From an uncultured Oscillospiraceae bacterium (GTDB lineage: Bacteria; Bacillota; Clostridia; Oscillospirales; Oscillospiraceae), in the NCBI GenBank assembly GCA_900752305.1, contig CAADUV010000071.1:1-8429 (forward strand): a stretch of DNA of 8,429 nucleotides. Reading direction: 5' to 3'. The stretch's first letter is position 1; every line of letters begins with the position of its first letter. The notes under the pieces were generated by a model, which did no database searches, was not told the DNA's origin, and saw only the letters and a program-made list of their open reading frames with translations. This document shows, in pieces, positions 1 through 5,547 of this stretch. A program made the position numbers and the translations under genes.

Positions 1-195
1 CTGCGGTCGATCTTGCGCCGTCCCGATGCGCCCATCCACAGCCTGGTGGACACCCAGACCTTGGAGGACGGCCTGCTCCGAGACGCTGGGGACTACGGCC
101 GCCCCTGGTTCGGCCAGCTCATGGCGGGGCCGCAGATGATCGCTTACCTGATCGAATTGAATATCTGGATGGAACGATTTGGACTGTCTGCTTGA
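1..195 (+). CDS. asnB: Asparagine synthase (glutamine-hydrolysing), C-terminal end only
   Basis: This is the last 64 codons of an open frame that enters from the left edge and stops with TGA at 193-195. Asparagine synthase makes asparagine from aspartate, ATP and glutamine-derived ammonia in the cytoplasm. The visible tail carries the pattern typical of AsnB C-termini: a short helix reading LRSILRRPDAPI, then DYGRPWFGQLMAGPQMIAYL, then a hydrophobic stretch with Asn-Ile-Trp-Met-Glu, ending about 15 residues later. The Trp-Phe-Gly-Gln-Leu-Met block followed by Gln-Met-Ile-Ala-Tyr is what I recognise from the family. The glutaminase and ATP-binding parts lie outside the window, so their integrity cannot be judged. 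An internal TTG at 13 is not a credible start; the frame is open upstream of it. A terminator follows 9 bases after the stop, so this looks like the end of a transcription unit. Confidence 0.8.
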   Translation: MRSILRRPDAPIHSLVDTQTLEDGLLRDAGDYGRPWFGQLMAGPQMIAYLIELNIWMERFGLSA

Positions 196-204
196 GAATG
201 GCAA

Positions 205-233
205 AGAGGTGGAGAAAATCCACCTCTCTTTTT
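205..233 (+). terminator. Intrinsic terminator of asnB
   Basis: A perfect 9-bp stem pairs AGAGGTGGA (205-213) with TCCACCTCT (219-227) around the loop GAAAA, and is followed by CTTTTT (228-233). It begins 9 bases after the asparagine synthase stop codon and points in the same direction. The A-rich bases before the stem are too few to suggest strong bidirectional use. Confidence 0.88.
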
Positions 234-244
234 GTGCAAAATCT

Positions 245-263
245 TTAAAGGATTCTTAAAGGA
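245..263 (+). repeat. 11-bp-spaced direct repeat upstream of promoter, possible operator
   Basis: TTAAAGGA occurs twice, at 245-252 and 256-263, with start points exactly 11 bases apart, so both copies face the same side of the helix. The pair lies just upstream of the weak -35 region of the promoter that serves the gene at 368. Tandem half-sites with 11-bp period are typical of OmpR/PhoB-family response regulators, so an activator site is a reasonable guess. The sequence is A/T-rich, so chance is not excluded. Confidence 0.35.
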
Positions 264-269
264 AAAAAA

Positions 270-299
270 TGACGATGTAAAAGAATTGTATGCTATAAT
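270..299 (+). promoter_or_regulatory. Extended -10 promoter for the small membrane protein at 368
   Basis: A perfect TATAAT lies at 294-299, preceded by TGC (291-293), which makes an extended -10 (TGnTATAAT). The best -35 candidate, TGACGA at 270-275 with an 18-base spacer, is poor. Extended -10 promoters often work with a weak -35, sometimes with an activator, and a direct repeat sits immediately upstream. Transcription would start near 306 and give a leader of about 60 bases. Confidence 0.55.
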
Positions 300-367
300 A
301 AAAATACCAAAAAAGGATGAAGCGGCAGAGGTATCCTTGCACAAATGGAAAGAAAGGAGCGTAGGAC

Positions 368-802
368 ATGAAGCAAGAAAAGAAAGATAGAAAACGGGTA
401 TTGGCCATCGTGCTGCTCCTCTCCCTGTTCTTGAACTTCTCGCTGCTGGCCTTTCTCATCGACACAAGGCACACGTGGCAGCAGGAAGAGAAGCGCCCCA
501 CATTTCAGTATGGCACCTATGTGGATGATTTGTCGGGTTCGATGACAAGGAAGCTCTTTACGATTGAGAGCGGGAAGGAATACGCTTTTTACTACTACAC
601 AGAGTCTCCCCAGAAGGTCATGGCACAGGGAACGTGCCAGTTTTTGACCAGCGGAGAAGGAGTGCTCCATGAGCAGAGCGGCGCTGTCTGTGGTTATGTC
701 ATCCCCATGGCGGGCGGTGATGCGGAGCCGGTCTGGATGAAGGGTGAGATAGTTCGAGTACATCACTATGACAAGGCTGCGATCCTGCCGTCAGTATCAT
801 AA
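368..802 (+). CDS. Small membrane-anchored protein, paralog 1 of 3, unknown function
   Basis: I do not recognise a named family. The 144-residue product has a charged Lys/Arg-rich start (residues 2-10), one hydrophobic segment at about 11-31, and the rest should lie outside the membrane (positive-inside rule). The segment contains Leu-Asn at 22-23. A Gly-Thr-Tyr motif follows at 49-51, then alternating polar and aromatic stretches (including FYYY near 75-78) that suggest a small beta-rich domain. The next two genes share this layout: membrane segment with Leu-Asn, linker, Gly-Thr-Tyr, beta domain. I infer distant paralogy. The ATG at 368 is chosen because AAAGGAG (353-359) lies 8 bases upstream. 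The gene has its own promoter (-10 at 294-299) and terminator (805-833), so it appears to be a single-gene unit. No lipobox cysteine is present, so the membrane segment is likely an uncleaved anchor. Confidence 0.72.
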   Translation: MKQEKKDRKRVLAIVLLLSLFLNFSLLAFLIDTRHTWQQEEKRPTFQYGTYVDDLSGSMTRKLFTIESGKEYAFYYYTESPQKVMAQGTCQFLTSGEGVLHEQSGAVCGYVIPMAGGDAEPVWMKGEIVRVHHYDKAAILPSVS

Positions 803-804
803 GG

Positions 805-833
805 AAAAGGGACGGAAGCATTCTGTCCCTTTT
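805..833 (+). terminator. Intrinsic terminator after paralog 1
   Basis: AAAAGGGAC (805-813) pairs with GTCCCTTTT (825-833). The stem can extend inward through G-T, G-C and two A-T pairs to a 3-base loop (818-820). Its 3' arm doubles as the T-run, TTTTT at 830-834. It starts 2 bases after the TAA stop. The -35 box of the next promoter begins only 5 bases beyond it. Confidence 0.82.
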
Positions 834-837
834 TATG

Positions 838-866
838 TTGACAAATTGGGTCGATTACACTACAAT
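838..866 (+). promoter_or_regulatory. Near-consensus sigma-A promoter of the 927-2185 operon
   Basis: TTGACA at 838-843 is a perfect -35. TACAAT at 861-866 matches five of six consensus -10 bases. The spacer is 17 bases. Transcription would start near 873, leaving a leader of about 54 bases that is very A-rich. This is the best-formed promoter in the window, which suggests substantial constitutive expression of the three following genes. Confidence 0.82.
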
Positions 867-890
867 AAAATTGGAAAACAGATTAAAATA

Positions 891-918
891 TAACAAAAGT
901 TACAAAAAGTATCAAAGG
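891..918 (+). repeat. A-rich tandem near-repeats in the leader before the 927 gene
   Basis: TAACAAAAGT (891-900) is followed directly by TACAAAAAGT (901-910) and then ATCAAAGG (911-918). That is about three copies of a 10-base unit with mismatches. The last copy merges into the ribosome binding site AAGGAG (915-920). It could keep the leader unstructured and aid translation, or could be simple A-rich sequence. Confidence 0.3.
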
Positions 919-926
919 AGAACGCC

Positions 927-1301
927 GTGAAAAAGAACGTGAGTGTGATATTGCTGGTGGCCTTGTTTGGCTCCCTGCTCTTGAATGTCTGCCAGTTCGT
1001 GGACGTAGGTCACACGGAAAAAGCCAGCCCATGGGTGGGCACCTACATCTGCGGAGATGAGTGGGATGGGGCGACCTATATCGTGCTGACGTCGGACCGG
1101 GAGTACTACCGGTACCAGCAGTTCGGAACGCCGGAAAAGGCCGCCTACTCTGTGGATGAGGACGGACAGGTCATCTTATCGGAAGACAACGGGGCAGTCC
1201 TCCTCTATGCAGGTCAGCGGCTGTGGTATGTCCGGGATGGGCAGGCGGCGCCGTATGAGAAGATGTCTGACCAGGCTGTGTTTGTCAATGTAGAGGGATA
1301 G
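927..1301 (+). CDS. Small membrane-anchored protein, paralog 2 of 3, unknown function
   Basis: A 124-residue product of no family known to me. It starts at GTG 927, supported by AAGGAG at 915-920 with a 6-base gap; no better in-frame ATG sits near a ribosome site. Residues 1-4 include two lysines and about 5-25 form one hydrophobic segment with Leu-Asn at 19-20, then a short linker and Gly-Thr-Tyr at 38-40 preceded by Trp36. The C-terminal part shows strand-like blocks: YIVLTS, a polar-aromatic stretch, YSVDEDGQVIL, AVLLYAG, LWYVRDG. The block around Val-Asp-Glu-Asp-Gly (76-80) lines up with Val-Asp-Glu-Asn-Gly in the next protein, and LWYV with FYYV, which is the clearest evidence of shared descent. 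Cys22 is not in a convincing lipobox. It is first in a three-gene operon, 39 bases before the next gene. Confidence 0.72.
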   Translation: MKKNVSVILLVALFGSLLLNVCQFVDVGHTEKASPWVGTYICGDEWDGATYIVLTSDREYYRYQQFGTPEKAAYSVDEDGQVILSEDNGAVLLYAGQRLWYVRDGQAAPYEKMSDQAVFVNVEG

Positions 1302-1340
1302 AAGCTGATGCGATTCTGCACTGAAAAGGGGATATGAGAG

Positions 1341-1754
1341 ATGAAAGAAGGAAAGCAGATATGGATTCCGCTGGTCATCATTGTTTTGATCGTGCTGAAC
1401 CTATTTACCGCATATCAATACAGCACGCTGGCGCAGAAGTTGGATGGGATGCATACGCCGGATTTTGCCGGAACTTATCAGTTTGCACAGGAGCAAACAT
1501 ATTTGGCTGTCACAACCCAAGAGATGGAAAAGACCTTCGCCATTTACGACCAATCCAGCAAGCGCATGGCGTCCGGTACTTATGAAACGGTGGATGAGAA
1601 CGGCATTTCCTTGCGTGTAGATGGCAAGCCCTATGCGGCGCTGATTTACTCCAACGAGAAGTTCTATTATGTGGATGAGAATCATGAAGTGACTGTGGTG
1701 AACAAACTGATGGATTCGGCGATAGATGATACAGAAGGAGGAAGTACGTCATGA
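1341..1754 (+). CDS. Small membrane-anchored protein, paralog 3 of 3, unknown function
   Basis: A 137-residue product without a family I can name. The ATG at 1341 follows AAAGGGG (1325-1331) by 9 bases. A nearby ATG at 1334 is in another frame, one that runs antiphase to this clearly protein-like reading. Residues 1-6 carry three charged side chains. About 7-27 is a hydrophobic anchor with Leu-Asn at 19-20, and Gly-Thr-Tyr appears at 44-46 after Phe-Ala. A second Gly-Thr-Tyr at 79-81 leads into TVDENGISL and ALIYSNEKFYYVDEN, matching the order of blocks in the preceding protein. The domain should be extracytoplasmic and beta-rich. The last four bases, ATGA, overlap the start of the next gene, so the two are probably translationally coupled. 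Confidence 0.72.
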   Translation: MKEGKQIWIPLVIIVLIVLNLFTAYQYSTLAQKLDGMHTPDFAGTYQFAQEQTYLAVTTQEMEKTFAIYDQSSKRMASGTYETVDENGISLRVDGKPYAALIYSNEKFYYVDENHEVTVVNKLMDSAIDDTEGGSTS

Positions 1755-2185
1755 AAAAGAAACAAATCTTGACTTGGGTCATTTGCCTCGTGATCCTGCT
1801 GGGCATTCCCATTGGTATGCGCATCAGCAACCACCTCCGTACCTTTGGTTTGAGCAAGAGCGTCCTGCAAGGGGAGCAGACCCCTGACGCAGAGGAGACC
1901 GTCCGCCTGTGCCTTTACAATGTCAATCGCGGAGAGACCGAGCAGGCCAACCAGCTGATGACGGACGAGTGCGAACAGTACGAGGCCAAGACACTGCCGG
2001 ATGTGAAGCTGCTGGACATTGAGCCGTGGGAAGATAATTCGGAACAGGAACAGGGCTTCCACGTTGTGTATAACTGGCGGACGTTTTGGGCGCCTTGGTG
2101 GAAGGATGACTGGACGAATGACATCAACTTCCAGCTGGTGCAGCAGGATGGTGGGTGGAAGATCAAATCCATCGGCAACGGCTGA
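1751..2185 (+). CDS. Membrane-anchored protein with NTF2-like extracytoplasmic domain (tentative)
   Basis: A 144-residue product starting at ATG 1751, overlapping the previous stop by 4 bases, with AAGGAGG at 1735-1741 nine bases upstream. Residues 1-5 are Lys-rich, about 6-24 form a hydrophobic anchor, and the rest is predicted outside. Pro45-Asp-Ala-Glu-Glu-Thr-Val begins a helix of the type that opens small NTF2-like domains (VRLCLYNVNRGETEQANQLM). The end, GGWKIKSIGNG at 134-144, is the closing strand pattern seen in domains such as DUF4829/DUF4878. The assignment is by pattern only. The middle is unusually tryptophan-rich, with Trp at 109, 113, 116, 117 and 121. It does not show the Gly-Thr-Tyr layout of its three upstream neighbours, so it is a different protein that shares their operon and location. 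Confidence 0.68.
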   Translation: MKKKQILTWVICLVILLGIPIGMRISNHLRTFGLSKSVLQGEQTPDAEETVRLCLYNVNRGETEQANQLMTDECEQYEAKTLPDVKLLDIEPWEDNSEQEQGFHVVYNWRTFWAPWWKDDWTNDINFQLVQQDGGWKIKSIGNG

Positions 2186-2209
2186 CCCTGAAAATAGAAT
2201 TGTGACACC

Positions 2210-2238
2210 GGGGCGCAGGGGCAATCCTCCTGCGCCCC
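2210..2238 (+). terminator. GC-rich terminator-like hairpin ending the small-protein operon
   Basis: GGGGCGCAGG (2210-2219) pairs perfectly with CCTGCGCCCC (2229-2238) around a 9-base loop, 24 bases after the stop of the 1751 gene. The following bases, TTGCAATCATT, are only modestly T-rich, so intrinsic termination may be partial. The first TT after the stem is also the start of the next promoter's -35 box. Confidence 0.6.
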
Positions 2239-2267
2239 TTGCAATCATTGGCAAGGGAGGGTATAAT
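2239..2267 (+). promoter_or_regulatory. Promoter of metG
   Basis: TTGCAA (2239-2244, four of six consensus) and a perfect TATAAT (2262-2267) are separated by 17 bases. The -35 abuts the 3' arm of the preceding hairpin. Transcription would start near 2274 and give a leader of about 150 bases before the metG start at 2422. Confidence 0.68.
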
Positions 2268-2289
2268 AATCCAATGTATCAATCTCTGC

Positions 2290-2341
2290 GCAGGCTCCAG
2301 GGATCCCCACGCATCTGGGGCGCCGGCTGCCTGCCCTTTTT
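2290..2341 (+). promoter_or_regulatory. Terminator-like hairpin in metG leader, possible attenuator
   Basis: GCAGGC (2290-2295) can pair with GCCTGC (2329-2334), which is followed by CCTTTTT (2335-2341), the arrangement of an intrinsic terminator lying inside the leader. The interior can fold as CCCCA/TGGGG (2305-2309 with 2316-2320) or, as a competing fold, CCAG/CTGG (2297-2300 with 2315-2318). Aminoacyl-tRNA synthetase genes in Firmicutes are often controlled by premature termination. I looked for the T-box signature (AAGGGTGGnACCGCG-like) and for a SAM riboswitch core and found neither, so the mechanism, if any, is unknown. Confidence 0.35.
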
Positions 2342-2421
2342 CCACTCACCAGAAGGACGGAGGAGAGAGAAACTGTGGCCCGCTTCCATTCGGCGGCGCC
2401 AACAAAGGAGGAACTGCGACA

Positions 2422-4371
2422 ATGGCAGAAAAGTTTTATATCACAACCCCCATCTATTACCCCTCGGACAAGCTGCACATCGGTCACACCTACTGCACCG
2501 TGGCCACCGACACCATGGCACGCTACAAGAGAATGTGCGGCTATGACGTGCTGTTTTTGACCGGTACCGATGAGCACGGCCTGAAGATCGAGCAGAAGGC
2601 CAAGGCCGCCGGCATCACCCCCCAGCAGTTCGTGGACAACGTGGTCTGCGGCAAGGGCGGCATCAAGGACCTGTGGAAGCTGATGAACATCTCCAACGAC
2701 CGCTTCATCCGCACCACCGATGATTATCATGTGAAGAGCATCCAGAAAATTTTTGAAAAGATGCACGACAACGGCGACATCTACAAGGGCGCTTACAAGG
2801 GCAAATACTGCGTTCCCTGCGAGTCCTTCTGGACTGATTCCCAACTGGTGGACGGCAAGTGTCCCGACTGCGGCCGTGAGGTACAGGACGCCGAGGAGGA
2901 AGCCTATTTCTTCCGTCTCTCCAAATACCAGCAGAAGATTGAAGAGCTGCTCAGCAAGCCCGGTTTTCTGGAACCGGAGAGCCGCCGCAACGAAATGATG
3001 AACAACTTCGTCAAGCCCGGCCTGGAAGACCTCTGCGTCAGCCGTACCAGCTTCACCTGGGGCATCCCCGTCACCTTCGACCCCGGCCATGTGGTCTACG
3101 TTTGGGTGGATGCGCTGAGCAACTATATCACTGCGCTGGGCTATATGAACGACAAATATGACGACTACGATAAGTATTGGCCCTGCGACGTTCACTTCAT
3201 TGGCAAGGAGATCGTCCGCTTCCACTCCATCATCTGGCCCGCTATGCTCATGAGCCTGGGGGAACCTCTGCCCAAGAAGGTCTATGGCCACGGATGGCTG
3301 CTGCTGGGCGGCGGCAAGATCTCCAAGAGCAAGGCCAACACTACCGTCAACGTCATCGACCCCATCATCCTGGCCGAACGCTATGGCGTGGACGCCCTTC
3401 GTTACTATCTGCTCCGGGAATTCCCCTTTGGCAGCGACGGCAACTTCTCCAACGAGAGCCTCATCAAGCGTATCAACATCGACCTGGCCAACGACCTGGG
3501 CAACCTGGTCAGCCGTACCACTGCCATGGCCGTCAAATATTTCGGCGGCACCCTGCCCGCAGAACAGCAGGCGGACGACGAGAAGGATGCCGAACTGATC
3601 GCGCTGGCTTCCGGGCTGAAGGCCAAATACTATGAAAAGATGGAAGCCTACACCTTCCAGGGCGCTCTGGTGGACATCTTTGAGGTCATCTCCCGTGCCA
3701 ACAAGTATATTGACGAAAATGCACCTTGGGTGCTGGCTAAGAACGACGAGGATAAGCCCCGCCTGGCCCGCGTCCTGTACAACCTGCTGGAGGCGGTTCG
3801 CATCTGTACCATCATGCTGACCCCCTTCATGCCGGATACCACCGCCAAGGTCTTCGAGCAGATCGGCGCGGAAAAGACCGGTTGGGAAGACGCTGGCACT
3901 TGGGGTCTGCTCCCTGCTGACGTCACCGTCCACAAGGGCGAGAACCTGTTCCCCAGAATCGACCTGGACAAGGAACTGGAGACCCTGAAGGAGATCGAGC
4001 TGGCTCGCCAGGCCGAACAGGCCGGTTCCACCGTGGAATTTAAGGACGAGATCGACTTCGAGACCTTTGAGAAGGTGGACATGACCGTCTGCAAGGTCAA
4101 GAGCTGCGAGAACGTGAAGAAGAGCAAGAAGCTCTTGAAGTTCATCCTGGACGACGGCTCCGGCAAGGATTGTCAGATCCTGTCCGGCATCGCTGCCTAC
4201 TACAAGCCGGAAGAGCTGGTGGGCAAGACCGTCGTAGCCGTGACCAACCTGGCGCCGCGGAAGATGATGGGTCAGGAGAGCTGCGGTATGCTGCTCAGCG
4301 CCGAGAAGAATGACAAGCTCCAGCTGATCATCCTGGACGATGCCATTGAAGCAGGCGCAAAATTCTGCTGA
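2422..4371 (+). CDS. metG: Methionyl-tRNA synthetase
   Basis: The enzyme charges tRNA-Met with methionine using ATP in the cytoplasm. The frame is open from 2239, but the true start is ATG 2422 (MAEKFYITTPIYYPSDKLHIGH): the upstream 61 codons read like non-coding sequence, and AAAGGAGG at 2404-2411 lies 10 bases before. The protein has 649 residues, the usual size for the Firmicute form. Class I landmarks are HIGH at 19-22, TGTDEHG at 47-53 and KISKS at 299-303. A zinc knob insert has four cysteines, at 130, 133, 147 and 150 (CxxC-13-CxxC). The anticodon-binding helical domain begins near 350 (DLANDLGNLVSRT at 354-366). The last 100 or so residues (about 546-649) form an EMAPII/Trbp111-type tRNA-binding domain that promotes dimerisation and tRNA binding, recognised by FEKVDMTVCKV, LKFILDDGSG and the closing ISG-type and NLAPRKMMG-type blocks. 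It is transcribed from its own promoter, with a structured leader. Confidence 0.96.
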   Translation: MAEKFYITTPIYYPSDKLHIGHTYCTVATDTMARYKRMCGYDVLFLTGTDEHGLKIEQKAKAAGITPQQFVDNVVCGKGGIKDLWKLMNISNDRFIRTTDDYHVKSIQKIFEKMHDNGDIYKGAYKGKYCVPCESFWTDSQLVDGKCPDCGREVQDAEEEAYFFRLSKYQQKIEELLSKPGFLEPESRRNEMMNNFVKPGLEDLCVSRTSFTWGIPVTFDPGHVVYVWVDALSNYITALGYMNDKYDDYDKYWPCDVHFIGKEIVRFHSIIWPAMLMSLGEPLPKKVYGHGWLLLGGGKISKSKANTTVNVIDPIILAERYGVDALRYYLLREFPFGSDGNFSNESLIKRINIDLANDLGNLVSRTTAMAVKYFGGTLPAEQQADDEKDAELIALASGLKAKYYEKMEAYTFQGALVDIFEVISRANKYIDENAPWVLAKNDEDKPRLARVLYNLLEAVRICTIMLTPFMPDTTAKVFEQIGAEKTGWEDAGTWGLLPADVTVHKGENLFPRIDLDKELETLKEIELARQAEQAGSTVEFKDEIDFETFEKVDMTVCKVKSCENVKKSKKLLKFILDDGSGKDCQILSGIAAYYKPEELVGKTVVAVTNLAPRKMMGQESCGMLLSAEKNDKLQLIILDDAIEAGAKFC

Positions 4372-4382
4372 TTTCACAACTG

Positions 4383-4408
4383 ACAGCCCCGTCCCGCGAC
4401 GGGGCTGT
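4383..4408 (+). other. Perfect hairpin between metG and the CapA-like gene, no T-run
   Basis: ACAGCCCCGTC (4383-4393) and GACGGGGCTGT (4398-4408) form an 11-bp perfect stem with the 4-base loop CCGC, 11 bases after the metG stop. The next bases are TCGCGC, so a U-tract is missing. It may be a weak or factor-dependent terminator, or a 3'-end stabiliser or processing hairpin that lets some transcripts run on into the gene at 4426. I see no separate promoter for that gene in the 54-base gap. Confidence 0.6.
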
Positions 4409-4425
4409 TCGCGCAATAGGAGAAG

Positions 4426-5538
4426 ATGATGAAACGAACCCTTTCTTTGCTCTTGACCGCCGCCCTCCTGCTGGTCACCACCTGCGCCTGCGGCGGCGCT
4501 GACCCTGTTTCCAGCCAGAGCGCCCCTGCGTCCCAGAGCGCAGCCGCCAGCTCCGCTCCCGTTCAGACGGAGCCGGAGAAATTGGATTTGACCTTGGCCT
4601 TTACCGGGGACATCAACCTGGACGATGACTGGTATGTGATGCAGTACCTGAAAAACTCCGCTGGCGGCAAGCTGTCCGCCTGCATCGACCCGGTGCTGTT
4701 GGAGAAGATGAACCAGGCAGACCTGTGCTGCATCAATAACGAGTTCGCCATCTCCGACCGGGGCGAAAAGCTGGCGGGGAAAGCGTACACCTTCCGGGCG
4801 AAGCCGCAGAACATCTCCTACCTGAAAGAGATGGGCGCTGACCTGGTGACCCTGGCCAACAACCACATCTACGACTACGGCAAGGACGCCTTCAACGACA
4901 CCCTGGATAACCTGAGCAAGGCGGGCATCGACTATGTGGGTGCGGGTCACAACAAAGCGGAAGCGATCAAACCCCTGGTCTACGACCTGAACGGCCTGAA
5001 AGTGGCCTACGTCAACGCCACCCGAGCAGAGCTGACCCTGTACACTCCGGACGCCGGGGAGGATTCTCCGGGTGTTCTGAGCTGCTATGACCCTGCCCAG
5101 TTCAAAGAGGTCATCGCCCAGGCCAAGCAGCAGGCGGACTTGGTGGTCTGCTGTGTCCATTGGGGCATCGAGTACAGCTATGAGCTGGAACAGGTGCAGA
5201 AGGACACGGCACGGGCCTATATCGACGCCGGCGCCGACGTGATCGTGGGCACCCACTCCCACTGCCTACAGGGCATCGAGTATTACAAGGGCGCGCCCAT
5301 CTTCTACAACTTGGGCAACTTCTGGTTCAACGAGAAGGATCTGCTCACCTGTCTGTTGGAGCTGCATGTGACCGGCACCAAAGAGGACTGGAAGCTGGAC
5401 GCCACCATCGTCCCCGCTCACCAAGCCGGGTGCGTGACCAAGTACCTGACGGACGGCAGCAGCGTCTACAACCTGTTGGAGTCCATCTCCGTCAATGCCG
5501 GTATCAAACCGGACGGCACCGTGTACGAGAAAAAGTGA
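4426..5538 (+). CDS. CapA/PgsA-family metallophosphatase-like exported lipoprotein
   Basis: A 370-residue protein with the poly-gamma-glutamate capsule synthesis (CapA/PgsA) domain, a calcineurin-like phosphoesterase fold. Residues 1-19 are a signal peptide with basic Lys3-Arg4. Cys20 or Cys22 is the likely lipid-attached residue, though neither lipobox is ideal (VTTC, TCAC). A Ser/Ala/Gln-rich linker (about 29-48) follows. Family motifs are FTGDINL (59-65), NNE (104-106), LANNH (143-147, metal-ligand type), VHWG (244-247), GTHSH (275-279; most relatives have Pro at the Ser position) and LGNFWF (296-301). No PgsB/C or capsule genes lie beside it, and stand-alone homologs are common in Clostridia, so a specific role in capsule making is not supported; a phosphoesterase or cell-wall role is possible. 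AGGAG (4418-4422) is 3 bases from ATG 4426 and 6 from ATG 4429, so the second Met may be the real start. Confidence 0.88.
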   Translation: MMKRTLSLLLTAALLLVTTCACGGADPVSSQSAPASQSAAASSAPVQTEPEKLDLTLAFTGDINLDDDWYVMQYLKNSAGGKLSACIDPVLLEKMNQADLCCINNEFAISDRGEKLAGKAYTFRAKPQNISYLKEMGADLVTLANNHIYDYGKDAFNDTLDNLSKAGIDYVGAGHNKAEAIKPLVYDLNGLKVAYVNATRAELTLYTPDAGEDSPGVLSCYDPAQFKEVIAQAKQQADLVVCCVHWGIEYSYELEQVQKDTARAYIDAGADVIVGTHSHCLQGIEYYKGAPIFYNLGNFWFNEKDLLTCLLELHVTGTKEDWKLDATIVPAHQAGCVTKYLTDGSSVYNLLESISVNAGIKPDGTVYEKK

Positions 5539-5547
5539 AAACCACCC

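Noticed and set aside
304..338. Two short competing stems in the leader of the 368 gene (ATACC/GGTAT and AAGGAT/ATCCTT)
   Set aside because: The stems are only 5-6 bp and A/T-rich, with no T-run or conserved riboswitch core, so chance pairing is likely.
293..766. Minus-strand frame opposite the first small membrane protein
   Set aside because: There is no plausible ribosome binding site, and the composition is that of an antisense shadow. The plus-strand gene has a promoter, ribosome site, membrane segment and terminator.
1334..1585. An alternative plus-strand frame starting 7 bases before the 1341 gene
   Set aside because: It is out of frame with the membrane-anchored product, has a Cys/His-rich random-looking translation, and ends inside the real gene.
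2239..2421. A 61-codon N-terminal extension of metG in the same frame
   Set aside because: The first codons would lie in the promoter and in the preceding hairpin, the translation has no family resemblance, and the ATG at 2422 has an AGGAGG site and begins the standard MetRS N-terminus.
2268..2421. T-box or SAM riboswitch before metG
   Set aside because: The conserved T-box sequence and the SAM-I core were looked for and not seen. Only a terminator-like hairpin can be supported.
2245..5262. A very long minus-strand open frame (about 1005 codons) opposite metG and the CapA-like gene
   Set aside because: It is antisense to two clearly recognisable genes. Its translation is Val/Gly/Asp/His-rich without family motifs. 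Strong G/C bias at third codon positions on the plus strand removes stop codons from this antisense frame, which explains its length.
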